Source of the DNA: Morinoia aosen
Taxonomy: Eukaryota; Arthropoda; Malacostraca; Amphipoda; Talitridae
DNA: 64,000 nucleotides
NCBI GenBank assembly: GCA_030386875.1
Contig: CM059557.1
Coordinates: 62,636,514-62,700,513 of the forward strand
Reading direction: 5' to 3'
The translations under genes and the position numbers were made by a program. Shown one piece after another: positions 1-10,779 of the stretch. Numbering within the stretch: the first letter of the stretch is position 1; each line of letters begins with the position of its first letter. Below the pieces are notes generated by a model. That model was not told the DNA's origin, did no database searches, and saw nothing but the letters and a program-made list of their open reading frames with translations.

Positions 1-54
1 GCTATGTTGCGACTGGCCTTGCTGTTATCAAGTCTGCAACATCCATGGTACACA

Positions 55-210
55 TGCTACGTTTCACTTGCACGAGTGAGACTTGCACACGTTTAAAGGA
101 TTAAAATTCAATCATGTCTCAAGTGACTTGTGCAAGTCAAATACTTGCGCAAGTCTTGTCCTACATGCCCTTTGCTTCTACTAAATACTAGCGCAAGTTA
201 ATTTGTCAAG
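55..210. repeat. Cluster of short palindromes of the type ACTTGYGCAAGT
   Basis: Several variants of a 12-14 bp palindrome occur within 150 bases, in both orientations. Two are near-perfect: GACTTGTGCAAGTC at 125-138 and ACTTGCGCAAGT at 143-154. Diverged versions lie near 66-95 and 190-200. No coding sequence was found. This could be the edge of an element that begins left of the window, or a cluster of binding sites; the sequence does not decide between them. Confidence 0.45.
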
Positions 211-885
211 TTTGCAGCAACGTGTGTACCCACCTTAAACATTTCATGAACTGTACGTGAGCGATAAATGAATGAAGCCGAATTCCCCTTTAAAGGATAT
301 TTTTTTATATTTTTTGAACTCAAAAGGTCTAATAATTTGATGAATGACATATGGGTACGTGAAGTCGAAAGTTCAGAAAAATCTCTAATTTATTCACTTG
401 TATCAAATAAATTGTTTGTAAATCAATGTTCATTATTCACGAGCATGAATATATACAGTTATAACAATGAACCAACACTAAAAGTACGAAAATGGTCATT
501 TGGATATTTTTCCTTTAGTTCAATTTCCAAAACTTCGTCAACAACTGCAAAACAATTTTTTCGCTATTAGATGTTGACAGATTTTTTTTGCAAGTATTTC
601 ACACTGTGATTCACAGTTCATTAATGCTAACGTACCAACATGATTTCCAAACATATCTGATTTCTTTTCGGGCAATAAATTTACAACATGATTGGTAGGC
701 TTCGTTCGGCGACAATTCATTAAGATTAGGTTGGTACATGATGCCCTACTTTTCAAAGAGTTAAGTGAACTTCAATGCCATGGCAGGAGCGTTATCAGAA
801 TTGATATTAGCTTTTTTATCAGTAACAGGTTGCACCTTGAATGCGGGAAAAATTTTCTCAGACGACTGGAATAATGTATATAATA
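211..885. other. AT-rich stretch with nothing recognised
   Basis: Short open frames occur but show no family motif, no splice-site pair and no coding-like base composition. I see no repeat shared with the rest of the window. Confidence 0.5.
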
Positions 886-1511
886 CCGGGTGTCTACTAA
901 AAACATGGCCGATCTAAAAACGCTGAAGTTTGTAAAACAATAGTCCTAGAAGGCTGAAATAGGTTTCTTTAAAAAAAGCAAGGCTTAAAGTTATATTTTA
1001 TTTCAATAATTTTCTTTATTTCTTTTTCATACCAGCAGGATAGCAACAAGAGTTAAAATGGTAAGAGTTTTAAGTTAACGATGATACACGAAATCAGTAA
1101 AAAAATTGTCTGGTGGGACATAAGTAAAGAAACCTGCTATTCATTATATTCTTAGATCATTTTTTTTTACCATGCAACAAGCAATGTCATCAAGAAATTT
1201 TACCACATGAACAAGATTTGAGGTTAGTTTTTCTTTCTGTAAAATAAAAGACATAAGTAGTTTTGATCGAATATTGCTGAATAACGGTTTTTTTATTATT
1301 AATATTATTTTTATTATTCTGTTTTTACGCTATTTTTAGTGATGAACGTCACATTTATTTAAGAATGATGCGAAATAGACAAAAATCAAAATCAAATAAA
1401 ACTTTAAGTTCTTCTCTTTTCAATGAAACCTATTTCAGCCTTCTAGCGCTAATACTCTTATTTGATGAACTAAGCATTTTTTAATCGGCTACTTTTTTAA
1501 CGGACACCCAG
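886..1511. mobile_element. TA-bounded non-autonomous DNA transposon (MITE)
   Basis: The ends are inverted repeats. The left reads CCGGGTGTCTACTAAAAA and the right, reverse-complemented, reads CTGGGTGTCCGTTAAAAAA. Both are flanked by TA (884-885 and 1512-1513), as expected for a Tc1/mariner-type insertion. A second inverted pair lies just inside (GAAGGCTGAAATAGGTTTC near 950 and its complement near 1425-1445), so the element can fold back on itself. At 626 bp with no transposase frame it must be moved in trans. The superfamily is inferred from the TA duplication only. Confidence 0.7.
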
Positions 1512-1716
1512 TATATCTCACCACCAGTTTCCATTTCAAATGGTCTCATTGCCTTGCACATTTGCTGACACGCAAAACATTACACCCCTACAAAGGCTAT
1601 TCTAATAGCACCACTGTCGATACCGCCGTGAGGGTTCGTGGAGAGGGGCTGTTATCTGTGCAGCTATCTTTTTCCGGGCGCTAGCTTTTCCGCGCAGTTG
1701 TCCTTCCTGAGGTCCG

Positions 1717-1990
1717 TGTGGGTACCGCCTACGCCGTAATCAGTCCGCTAGAGAAACAGAAAGGAATTTCTGTTTGTGCTGAACTACGGCGGTTCCGTTA
1801 AGGTCCTATTGCCCGGGGCAACACTTTACTTCAGTTACTAGGAATATGAGCAACTGTCTGTGCCGTAATCAGTCCGTTAGGGCTCCTTTAGAAATTCCCT
1901 GATACGCCGAATTACAACAGCTCATTCCTTTGCAACAAACTATGTGGAATAGTTTGTCCTCACAAGGCGGTTCCTTAAGCCCCTTTAGCC
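1717..1990. repeat. GC-rich direct repeat containing a strong hairpin
   Basis: Two related blocks (about 1717-1800 and 1855-1990) share GCCGTAATCAGTCCG and GGCGGTTCC. The first folds: CGCCGTAATCAG near 1728 is nearly complementary to CTGAACTACGGCGG near 1780-1793, and inside it 1754-1775 is a perfect 9-bp stem (AAACAGAAA, loop GGAA, TTTCTGTTT). The block is much richer in G+C than its surroundings. It could be a structured transposon end or a small RNA gene; no family was recognised. Confidence 0.4.
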
Positions 1991-2000
1991 AAGGTATCTA

Positions 2001-3110
2001 AAAGATGAAAAGAAACTCGTATGACCTTAGGATATGAAGGTCTTTATTGCTAAATCTCTTTAAAATGCATCTTCAACATACGGATACATTTCAGCAAAGA
2101 CAGTGATTTCCTTCCTTTTGCAAAAATAGTGAGTACACGCATGAGCTAACGCATAACACAGTAATACAAATAAAATTAAATTTAAAATATTAGTGCTATT
2201 CAGCTACGTAATCAAACTTATGTTGAAATATTGATATAAAATACAAATGACACTTGAGGGCTAACTAAAGTAAATGCACAGGCGCACCATCTGCGCAGAG
2301 AAACAGACCTAGACGGGGTACGAGGAGCTCAACACTCAAAGAAAATGTTTAGGATTATGGGTAACTAATACAGACTGGATTCGATACCTCTTATGCTGCC
2401 TGACCACCACTCACACTTCTACGGTGACACCAATCAACATTTCCACACCTTTCAGTACCATCCAGAGTGGCTCTACAGTTGTTTCACCGAATCACCCCAG
2501 TGTAATTCTGCTTAACATATTTCTTTCTGTTTTATTCACTTGTACACTTCTGAGTATACAGATATTTTCGAAGCTTCCCCATCTCTAAAATAAGTATCAC
2601 TTGCAAATTTAGCTACACATTTTGCAATGCTTGAGCTGTCTCAAATGTTGCTGCTGAATTTCCAGTACAGCTTGATTGATGTTCAATTTTTCGTTGTTTT
2701 CTGGGATTCACAGCTTTTAACGTACTTTTTTACAATCTGCTTGGTACTATGCACTTACAGAAAATTATTGAAGAGTCCCATAACCTCTGTTCTAATACGT
2801 AGCCTTTTTACAGGTTACTTTTCACTATTCTTCTCTTAATATGATGAAACATTCCTGTAAGTTTCTTTCACTGATAGTTTTCCTTTTCTTCCTCTTGAAA
2901 TGAATTATCCTGAATTCTTACTTTACTGAAAAATTCTGAAATACGTGCAACGCACATAGCATCACAAATCTGTACATTGCTATTAATTAACATACTCTGG
3001 TAGGCAGGGTTAGCAAGTGAATAGGGTTCGCGTAGAATAAGTTGAGGAAAAGGGTCTGTAAAAATAGCATTTGCATTCAGCAAGCGAGTCATCATTAATC
3101 TGTAAGACCA
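2001..3110. other. Featureless AT-rich stretch
   Basis: No recognisable gene, transposon protein or terminal repeat. A short open frame near 2627-2839 is leucine- and phenylalanine-rich, as random AT-rich DNA often is. Confidence 0.45.
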
Positions 3111-3114
3111 GGTA

Positions 3115-3345
3115 TTGCTACTTCGACTTTTGAGTTCCATTGCAGCTAGAACAGTAGCGGTCTTACTTATGCTTCTCCGATGTAGTGTATCGGTGATACA
3201 GGTCGAAGAATTCGGAACTTTTTTATTGAATAAATTCACTTTGAAACATCTTAAGATTACTGAACACTTAAAATGACTAGGTAGAATCCTGGGCTAGAAA
3301 AGCTTGACAGATTTGAGGGGTGACTGAAGGCTCTATTACACGGGG
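3115..3345. repeat. Dispersed repeat, copy 1 (second copy at 21035-21235)
   Basis: This block aligns with 21035-21235: both contain a CTTCTCCGA motif followed by TATCGGT and AATACG or GATACA, then TTGAGGGG and GACTAG. The second copy sits inside a TIR-bounded transposon (20447-21808), so this one may be a fragment of that family. No coding capacity was recognised. Confidence 0.5.
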
Positions 3346-3598
3346 CAACAATAATTGCTTCTAGAAGCCACGACGTGCGCCTCTGGGATCAACTGATTGC
3401 AGTTGCTGGGCGAGTTTTGGTTTCCGCGCTTGTTCATAAACCTAGAGCAAGTTGGACCAACTCAGAGTCACCGTCGCCGAACCGTCCGAGCGAGCCAGTG
3501 TTCGACTGACCGTCGTAGAGTAAGGGTGGTTGTTGTGACACCGCCTCCCACTGAGCCAACATAAACTCGGTCCACCATTCAATAGATAGTCGAATGAT
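3346..3598. other. GC-richer stretch without a recognised gene
   Basis: The segment starts with a GGGGCAAC motif that also occurs near 1814-1822 and is moderately GC-rich. No splice pair, long frame or inverted ends were identified. Its boundary with the MITE at 3603 is sharp. Confidence 0.35.
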
Positions 3599-3602
3599 TT
3601 AA

Positions 3603-3822
3603 CACTTTGACTGCGGCAGCTAAGTATTTAGTTCAACACCAAACTCAAATTTTAAGTCAATTGTAGTAAACTATTTGGCAAATTCCACACATGAACTGGA
3701 TCGTGCATTTATTCAGCTTTGAGTAAGTATATATGAAAAATGAGTTTGCGACTACTGATCGGTCAGCAACATTATAAAATTACCTCCGTGTACCACCGGT
3801 TGCGCACGTCACAGTCAAAGTG
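3603..3822 (+). mobile_element. 220-bp TTAA MITE, copy a
   Basis: The element is bounded by TTAA on both sides (3599-3602 and 3823-3826). Its inverted ends are CACTTTGACTGCGGC on the left and a right end whose complement starts CACTTTGACTGTG. TTAA duplication is the signature of piggyBac-type transposition. Other copies lie at 4333-4548 (inverted), 27168-27388 and about 44026-44223. The shared interior includes AATTGTAGTA, ATGAACTGGATC and GGTCGGTCAGCA. It is non-coding. Confidence 0.85.
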
Positions 3823-3826
3823 TTAA

Positions 3827-4328
3827 TAAATGTCCTATAATATGGAATACGATTACTTGTTATGTAAGCAATTAAGTACAAATTTAGGCACATAATTAGT
3901 CGTAATTGCTATACAAAATAAAGCGGAATATTACCATGTACCATATATTCGTGATACGTTTCATTTTCAAATGTTGTCACTTTTCCATTATAACTGCATG
4001 CTCATCAGGTAGTATTTTATGAAAAATAAAGTGGTCAGAAATTAAAAAAATGAACCATAGGTTTATGAGTTTAACAACTTAGCTGAATATGATTCGACTA
4101 TAAGAGCTATCAAAAAATAGATAAACATTACTATCTGCCACGAAAGTGACAGGAAAAGGAGGATTGATTCTATGATGTCAGGTAACTTAGTGTGCATTCA
4201 TTTTAATTTTATATAATAAGTGGTGGGAAACAAAATGGGCAATACTTTATCCCGCTCTGAATGATCAGGCCATTTATTATATTTTTTAGAGTTGAACCCA
4301 ACCATATCAATACGGTAAATGAATGAAC
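3827..4328. other. Spacer between two MITE copies
   Basis: AT-rich sequence separating two oppositely oriented copies of the same MITE. Nothing else was recognised. Confidence 0.5.
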
Positions 4329-4332
4329 TTAA

Positions 4333-4548
4333 CACATTGACTGCGACGTGCGCCACCGGTGGTACACTGAGGTAATTTTCATAATGCTGTTGACCGACTT
4401 GTAGTCGTAAAAACAATTTTCATAAATATTTAAAGCTAAATGAAGGCACGATCCAGTTCATGTTTGACATTTCGAAATAGTTTACTACAATTGACTTAAA
4501 ATTTGAGTTTGGTGTTGAACTTAATATTAAGTAGCCGCAGTCAAAGTG
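4333..4548 (-). mobile_element. 220-bp TTAA MITE, copy b (inverted relative to copy a)
   Basis: Bounded by TTAA at 4329-4332 and 4549-4552, with ends CACATTGACTGCG and, on the complement of the right end, CACTTTGACTGCGGC. Its interior is the reverse complement of 3603-3822. With copy a it forms a 0.95-kb inverted-repeat structure upstream of the likely promoter at about 4.9-5.2 kb. Confidence 0.85.
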
Positions 4549-4552
4549 TTAA

Positions 4553-4889
4553 CAAAATAATTTACTATTTCTTCTGTTTATTTCTGTGCGATATAAAAAC
4601 ACGAATTATTATATTGATATGAAAATATAGGCTGTAAACAAGATGTTAAAAATGTATTGCAATATTATGATGCTTCTATTAGTGCATTTCATATTGATTC
4701 TCACAAATTCATGACTATTTTCATAAAAGTTAATAAAACATCAAAAGAATTTTATTAAATCAATAGCTGTATGCCCCTTCAATCTCATCCATTTTTAGAG
4801 AATAAAGACAATAAATAATGCAAGGACATTAAAAAGCGTAAAACATGAACTAAGTTTTGTATACGTTCTTATGGCTTTTCATTTAATGA
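4553..4889. other. AT-rich spacer
   Basis: No feature was recognised between the inverted MITE pair and the GC-rich block that precedes the first exon. Confidence 0.4.
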
Positions 4890-5184
4890 TGAGATGTAGA
4901 AGTCACATGCCGCAGTCACTGCGAGCTTCAACCGCCCTCTGCAATTGGCAACGCCACTGGTTGCCTCGTGTGATAGCGCACTAAAGTATAGTCACTACAA
5001 ATCTAACTGATTGAAGAAGGAACCTGAGCTTGGCGGAAACAACTGAGTCGGTGGCACGCTACGCTAGCAGCTGCCTGACTGCCCCAGGCCAGCCGCTCGC
5101 CTCCCTTCCTCGAGTCGGGAAAGTGAAGAAGAAGGGCTAATTTATTAACATACAGACTGCGAATAGAACTATTTTGACTACTTG
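4890..5184 (+). promoter_or_regulatory. GC-rich upstream region: likely promoter and 5' leader of the exon at 5185
   Basis: Between about 4908 and 5130 the sequence switches from strongly AT-rich to GC-rich, with many CpG steps, and then runs into a likely first coding exon. An in-frame stop at 5164-5166 lies between this block and the ATG at 5185, which fits a 5' leader. No clear TATA box was seen. The role is inferred from composition and position only; the transcription start cannot be placed. Confidence 0.4.
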
Positions 5185-5421
5185 ATGAGCCACCATCAAA
5201 TATTCAACCCATTTGTGAATAGCTCACTGAATGGAAGGAATGGTTCGAGTCCTAGAAAATCTCCACAATGTAAATGGCAGGGGTTCGGAAACTTCAGGTT
5301 TGGAAGTCCGACAAGCTTGGTCATCTCAAGGCAGAAAACCTCGAAGAGTCGATCCCTAGATGATTTACGTCCGCCTGTCCCAAGTCCACCAAGAGCAGCA
5401 GCGATCGAGTGCCTCCGGCAG
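5185..5421 (+). CDS. Likely first coding exon of a host gene (product unknown)
   Basis: A 79-codon open frame starts at an ATG at 5185; an upstream in-frame stop at 5164-5166 argues that this is the true start or close to it. It ends exactly at a textbook splice donor, CAG|GTGAGTATC, in phase 0. The peptide is polar and low in complexity: serine, arginine and proline are common, with segments SSPRKSPQ, RQKTSKSRSLDDLRPP and PVPSPPRAAA. These look like the disordered, phosphorylatable N-terminus of a signalling or cytoskeletal protein. No fold or signal peptide is visible. Base composition is clearly higher in G+C than the flanks. It may belong to the same + strand gene as the exons at 13.4-14.2 kb, but their phases do not join directly, so at least one further exon would be needed. 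I do not recognise the protein. Confidence 0.55.
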
Positions 5422-5489
5422 GTGAGTATCTAGTGCTCACTAAACACTACGATAGCTGGCTGTCGAGGAAAAAGCAGTTCGCAACTCCG

Positions 5490-5970
5490 AAGTGTAGGCC
5501 AGGAGGTCGTACACAAGTCTGGTTATTGGTGCTCACAAAAAAGTTGGATACATGGAACCGGCATCGCTATCTTTTGCCAGTCAAGCGAGTGAAGCGACTT
5601 CTGCCGTCCCAAGCCCCGCCCACCCGGCATTTGGCCCTAGTTGTGGAGGCGGTGTGGGAGTGTACCAGGCGGTGTGTACCACCACCTCCAACACCAGGAA
5701 CTGAACACCGTTTGCAATTCATGAAATTTCTGTGCGTTTACGTGAAAACTTATGTCTGAATCTTTTTTGAAAGTAACTGCACTTGTGTATAATGCATGAG
5801 CTCGGCATATTGGGAAAGTAGTCCTTGAACGTAGTATGGATATGCTGCACCCTTCCACGCCGAGTGCCACTTGCGAACTGAGCCCCATCTCCGTGTCTGG
5901 GGCCGTCTGCCTACAGCTACCGAAAATTGGCTTCACTTTAGAACGATGATGCCGGTTCCATGCATCCAAC
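5490..5970. repeat. Dispersed repeat R, copy 1
   Basis: This GC-rich, roughly 480-bp block begins about 70 bases inside the putative first intron. It shares long stretches with 60890-61065 (GTCCCAAG, CCCGCCCA, CCGGCATTT, ACTGAACACCG) and with 63785-64000 (AAAACTTATG, TAGTCCTTGAACG, TTGGCTTCACTTT). The frames in it on either strand differ between copies, so it does not look like a conserved gene. The class (SINE, LTR fragment or other) is not determined. Confidence 0.65.
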
Positions 5971-6059
5971 TTCCTTGGGTGCTCACCAACGCCACAATAC
6001 ACCTTCCAGCTACTGTTGGACATCAGCAAGCACGGAAAAAACAGCGCCAAGAATGATTA

Positions 6060-7850
6060 ATCACGTCCTGCCCTATATATTATGAATATGAATTAACCAA
6101 TATATTGATTAGCTTAAATCCAATAGGAGCGCAAGTATGCTAAAGTGAATAAGCCAGCCTGGCCCTCTTAAATCCAGAAATTTAAACAATAGTGAATAAG
6201 CGCATAAATTCGAAATTTGGCTAAAATTTATATCAGATGTATCTATTAAGCTAAACTGTTAATTTTCACGTATTCAATTTATTCGCACTGTTCTTACCTC
6301 TCCCAATTTATACTCAATTTCGAGAAGGCAAATTCTCCTTAAATATTACCAATTTAACATACTTACGTCATCGTGTGCACCGAAAAGCGATGAGAAATTC
6401 TATCTCTCAATAGATAATTTGAAGCAAACCTGATCTTAAGTGGACGACAAGTAGAAACAGTTATGAGGATCTGGTACTGAGAGAAAATCCTGAGTGTTGG
6501 CCCGGAATGCAAAATAATATGTTGATGTTATGTCTCATGCTATGTTGAGGATTGCAGCCAGCAGTTACTCTCGTACAAATACCTTAATTGTTTTCCCAAA
6601 TATTTGACCAGTTGTCTCTGCCGACGAAAAAATGAAAATAACATCAGTTAAGATCAGGAAAAAGTACTCCCTTCCATACAACTTCCCTCACCTACTGTGC
6701 TTACTCTACACCCTCATTGCAATATTGTTAGATCATGTCAGTGGATTGAATGGAAATGGGTGTAAATAATATAGAATGCATCTTATTTCTACGCAAAATG
6801 ATATTGATCGAACGCAAGGTACGAAAGACTAAAAAAATGGCTGTCGTAGTTTTTAATAAATCAGTATAAATAACAGCTTTCTGTAAACGCGACCATCTTT
6901 TATTTTGCGAAAAGAAGCTAGGCATCCAATCGAGGCATCTCGTCGGCACGCACCAAAAATAATTGTGTACACATGTCTGCCCTGAGAATGCACTTACGTC
7001 TAATGAAGTTTCCGAGTTTATCGCGCCATCGCAATGGAAAGTGGGACAGTTTCCTGCAGCCGCTTTCTGTTGACCAGTAAAATGATCTTCGGGGCTTTTG
7101 GGCAATGTATGAGCTCAGTTTTCTCACCATGCCTTTCAAACAAGCACTAAGCTATCGCTCATTGAAAAGTTGTTCAATGACTACAGTTAAGATCATGATA
7201 ACTACTCTCAGAAATCGTATTGCTTTCCAGTGCAAATAGAACAATAATTCGCAAATTATCCCGAACATTTTTAAACAAAACCATCAAATAATGCATCGCA
7301 AGATCTTGTAGATGTCTGGTATTAATATGTAGATCATGAGACTTACAGTATTTCACATGGCAAAATAATGTTTCCCGATGAAAAGATCGCGATAAAATAA
7401 TTATGAATAATTATGTTGTTTCAAGTCAATAATAGAGCACCCTGCTCATATGAGATTCTATATATGTATGATTTCCACTTATGAACATTCTGTTGCTGGA
7501 GCAAGCAAATAGCGAAAATCATGGTGGAAACTATAAAAATATTTAACCAATGTATTAGTTGCCTCGTTTCACACATAATCCAAGAAATCTTTGAAAATTA
7601 AAGAGGTGTATACAATTTTATTGGACACTTCGGAAAGAGGTTGTTACGCTGGTAGGATAGGTGCATGTAAGATTTGTGAGATGATCAGAACAGAACGATC
7701 TACTTTTCCGTAGTGTTCTTGCTAGACAGTGATTTTTTCTGTTGAAACGCAATGAATGTTGAATACAATTTCTAACGAAATGAAAGTTAAAATTATTTAC
7801 ACCTGAACTGGTACCAGCTTTAATAAACATTAAAAGATGTAACAGTAGTG
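6060..7850. other. No recognised gene
   Basis: Mostly AT-rich with short overlapping frames on both strands. The region 6880-7110 is somewhat GC-richer and open in several frames, but no family motif or matched splice pair could be supported. It may be intron or decayed repeat. Confidence 0.4.
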
Positions 7851-7857
7851 TGTGTAT

Positions 7858-7872
7858 GGGGGGGGGGGGGGG
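7858..7872 (+). repeat. Poly-G run of 15 bases
   Basis: An uninterrupted run of G next to a TGTGTG stretch. It could form a G-quadruplex and is also a typical place for sequencing length errors. Confidence 0.8.
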
Positions 7873-8385
7873 TGTTGTGGAAGTATCGCTGAGAAATAAT
7901 TATAAATTGTACACCAGATTTGAAACACCAACTACAATTTCGAAATGATGAAGGCCTGCGTCTTTTGTGAACTAGTGGACGCGGCACAATGTTAGAAGCA
8001 TGAATAGATACATTTCCTCGAATGGTAGCAAAGGCGCTTGCTAAAAAGGCACCATGTTCAGTCATACGACGTTATAAAAATAACTTCGCCGAAGGTATCA
8101 TGCGAATGCGGGGATGAAATTACTTGGTGTCTCCTTCAACCTCACCATCAAAAATATTTAACACGATGTGCTGTCAATATGGTTATTTATGTGTGACTTC
8201 TGACTACACCTGTTGCTAATATCATTAGGAACATTAATAATGAGATGGTTTGATGTTCAAGCTGTGGAAAATGATATTATTTTCATCGTATTACGTACGA
8301 TGACCTACTTCACTCAATATTTAATTATGTGTGCGAAACATGAATTCATTATTTTCCTGCCCGTATGAAAGTATTAACACCATTA

Positions 8386-8458
8386 CATAGTCCTACATTC
8401 TGTAGGACTATGCATTTTGTAGGATTATTGCATTCTGTAGGACTATTGCGTTCTGTAG
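8386..8458. repeat. Perfect hairpin followed by short tandem copies
   Basis: CATAGTCCTACA (8386-8397), three loop bases and TGTAGGACTATG (8401-8412) form a perfect 12-bp stem. The right arm is then repeated imperfectly about twice more (TTTTGTAGGATTATTG and TTCTGTAGGACTATTG) with a period of about 22 bases. Confidence 0.7.
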
Positions 8459-9403
8459 TTTGTATAAAATATTTAATTCTTTTAAAGAGCCATGTTCTAC
8501 ACGGGCTATGACGAGCCATAGACGATTGACCTTCTGCATTCACCAAAGTTATCTCAATAGAAATCACACGAAAGGATATTAAGTGTCATCAATTCTTTTT
8601 AGAGAGAGATACGAAATCTTTAATGTCCTCAATTAAACTAAACTATGAACGCTAAAAAAACATAGCCTGAGTCGTTTACTCATCATATTTACTTTAGAGC
8701 AGCCTCAATTCGAAAACGGATCGAAAACTTCTCTCTCGTTAAAATAGAATGAATCCTCGTTTTACCATCTATCCAAGTCTTATAGCTAACCATGTGGAGT
8801 AATTTTCACAATTTTTTTTAGAAATTTTACTCCTAACCTTAATTCGTAGATAAACTTACTTGAAGTAGAAAAAATGTTTTAATGAAAGAGAAAGAAGCGT
8901 CGCTAAGATACTGGTAAATTAATGCTGTAGATTTTTAATTCACACTATTCCTACCATCCCACATAATTGGTGCACTAAAGAAACGGTTCTTGTGTAGTCA
9001 AGATGTTTCTTGGGCAAGCTGCTCAAAATCCTCGAGATCTCTCTTTCTGGGAGCAGTGATGTACGTTACCATGTGATGCATGCTTTCAAAAAAGCCTGCC
9101 TTAATTACTGCAACAACTAAAACCAGTTACATGAAAGAGGATTTCATTGGTGTTTCCAGAGTTGTGTGCCTCATCAGTTTTTATTTTCATTTTCAAGAGG
9201 GAGGCTGATATATTTTGCAGTCACTGTACAATCTTACCCGTGACGATCATATACACCATTCAGAAATAAATGGTAAACTGCTATAATAGAAAACAAAATT
9301 ATTTATAACGCTCACGTTCACCAAATGTATTGGTGTGAGTAAACCTTATGCTTTGTTGTTTCATTGATCGCACGGGAAATTTTCACGTGCTTTATAGGAA
9401 GTG

Positions 9404-9425
9404 AGGAGGTGCTTTAGCACCTCCT
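9404..9425. repeat. Perfect 10-bp hairpin
   Basis: AGGAGGTGCT, TT, AGCACCTCCT: a GC-rich perfect stem in AT-rich surroundings. No function can be assigned. Confidence 0.7.
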
Positions 9426-9763
9426 GAGTCAATAATTTATTTTTCATTTATTCAGTTATTTTCCTTTTTTATGAATTTGATTGCCTCTAAGAATCTATGT
9501 TACTTTTTACTTATACTAAATAGTCCGTGGGAACGCAACGTCATCACTTTAGTCATTGGATTTACACATGTTATATGATTCTCGGACGAAAATTTGGTAG
9601 CCAATTATTTATCGAGCTTCTGTTATTAACTGCGCTAATTAAAAGTGCGACCAAATTTTAGATCATAAACAATTACCGTACAGACATTAGTATACATTCA
9701 CAGCTTACTAGGTAAAGACTCGTATTATCTCTATCGTTGTCTCAAAACGAAGAAGGGAAGCAA

Positions 9764-10720
9764 GATGTCTTCGAATGACGAAAAATAGCTATTGCATTTG
9801 ATAGAGCCAAGGATCACCTAAGGATGTAAGCAGCGAAATTTATTGTGTGATGGTTTTTTACCGCCCTGTTATGCGAGTCTAATGTTCAGAAGGAAATTTT
9901 AATCAATTTGAACCGCAACCGTGTGTCACGAATTGTTGACGAACCGCTTCACATCTAGGATGGAACCACTTGCAAAACGTCGACGGTGACTCTCCTGCTG
10001 TTTCGGAACGAATTTAAATCTTCGTCGGGAACTCCACAAAAAGAATTTATGAAGCAGAGTGGCTCATAAACGGCCGATGCTAACTCCTATCACAACAGTA
10101 CCACTCTTATAAACTGGGTGAAGCCCACGAACTTTGGATAGTAGAGGAGTGCGGAAGAATCAAATCGTCAGATAAATCACAATTTTGTCTCAATAGCAAT
10201 GATGCCTGCCGTCGTGCCTATCGAAAACCTCATGCATGAAGCTTTTAACGATGCGCGTGTGCAGAGCAAGATAAAAGGAGGACGTGGATCTATCGTCTTC
10301 TGGGGCGGTTTCAACTACATAAAAGTGGGTCGTTTAGTTGAAGTATTCGCCAAACTGAACCGGCATGACTAGATTGAGCTGCTAGATAGTCAAGTTTCAC
10401 CATTTGCTCAACATCTGAATGATGAGAGACGTGTTGCTCGGCCTATCTTCCAGAAAAACAACTGCAGAGTCCCTCGAGTTTGAAGTGCCATTAATTGACA
10501 TGAGTTTCATACAGAATATGTTCGGCATTTGGAGTGCCAGCAAAGTCCCCAGACATGAACCCTATTGAAAATTTATGGGACATGTTAGACGCTGAAATGG
10601 TCGTTCATGTTCTGCGGAAGCACTACGAGTTTATAGTTGATGCAAGAATGATTTAAATCAACCAGATGTGCAATAAGTTATTTGCAGAGTCACTTCTGCG
10701 CCTAAGGGATGTCATTATTT
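9764..10720 (+). pseudogene. Tc1-like transposase pseudogene
   Basis: The conceptual product, read across several frames, follows a Tc1/mariner-superfamily DDE transposase. It has a segment GGRGSIVFWGGFNYIKVG near 10285-10345, matching the family's GGGSIMVWGCFS block around the first catalytic region. A weak FQKNN segment near 10450 stands where QDNAPxH is expected. SPDMNPIENLWDML near 10545-10590 is the well-conserved SPDLNPIENLW motif that precedes the final catalytic residue. At least one stop lies inside the central frame (after NRHD), another after CRVPRV, plus frame changes, so no active enzyme is made. A possible start (ATGTCTTCGAATGACG) lies at about 9764. Clear terminal inverted repeats were not found. 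Confidence 0.75.
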
Positions 10721-10779
10721 GTGTTTGTGAAAGTCCTGCAATCCATTAGTTGCAGGCTACAATATTTTTTTTTCGAAAA

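Larger units (their letters stand above)
7873..9763. other. No recognised gene; two short hairpins
   Basis: AT-rich sequence. The only structures noted are the palindrome with short tandem copies at 8386-8458 and the perfect hairpin at 9404-9425, listed separately. Confidence 0.4.

Noticed and set aside
5637-6050. 137-codon - strand frame as a gene
   Set aside because: It lies in dispersed repeat R, and the same frame is not kept in the copies at 60.9 and 63.8 kb.
6728-7139. Overlapping - strand frames as a transposon protein
   Set aside because: No conserved motif. Both frames and one + strand frame are open over the same GC-richer stretch, as composition alone would allow.
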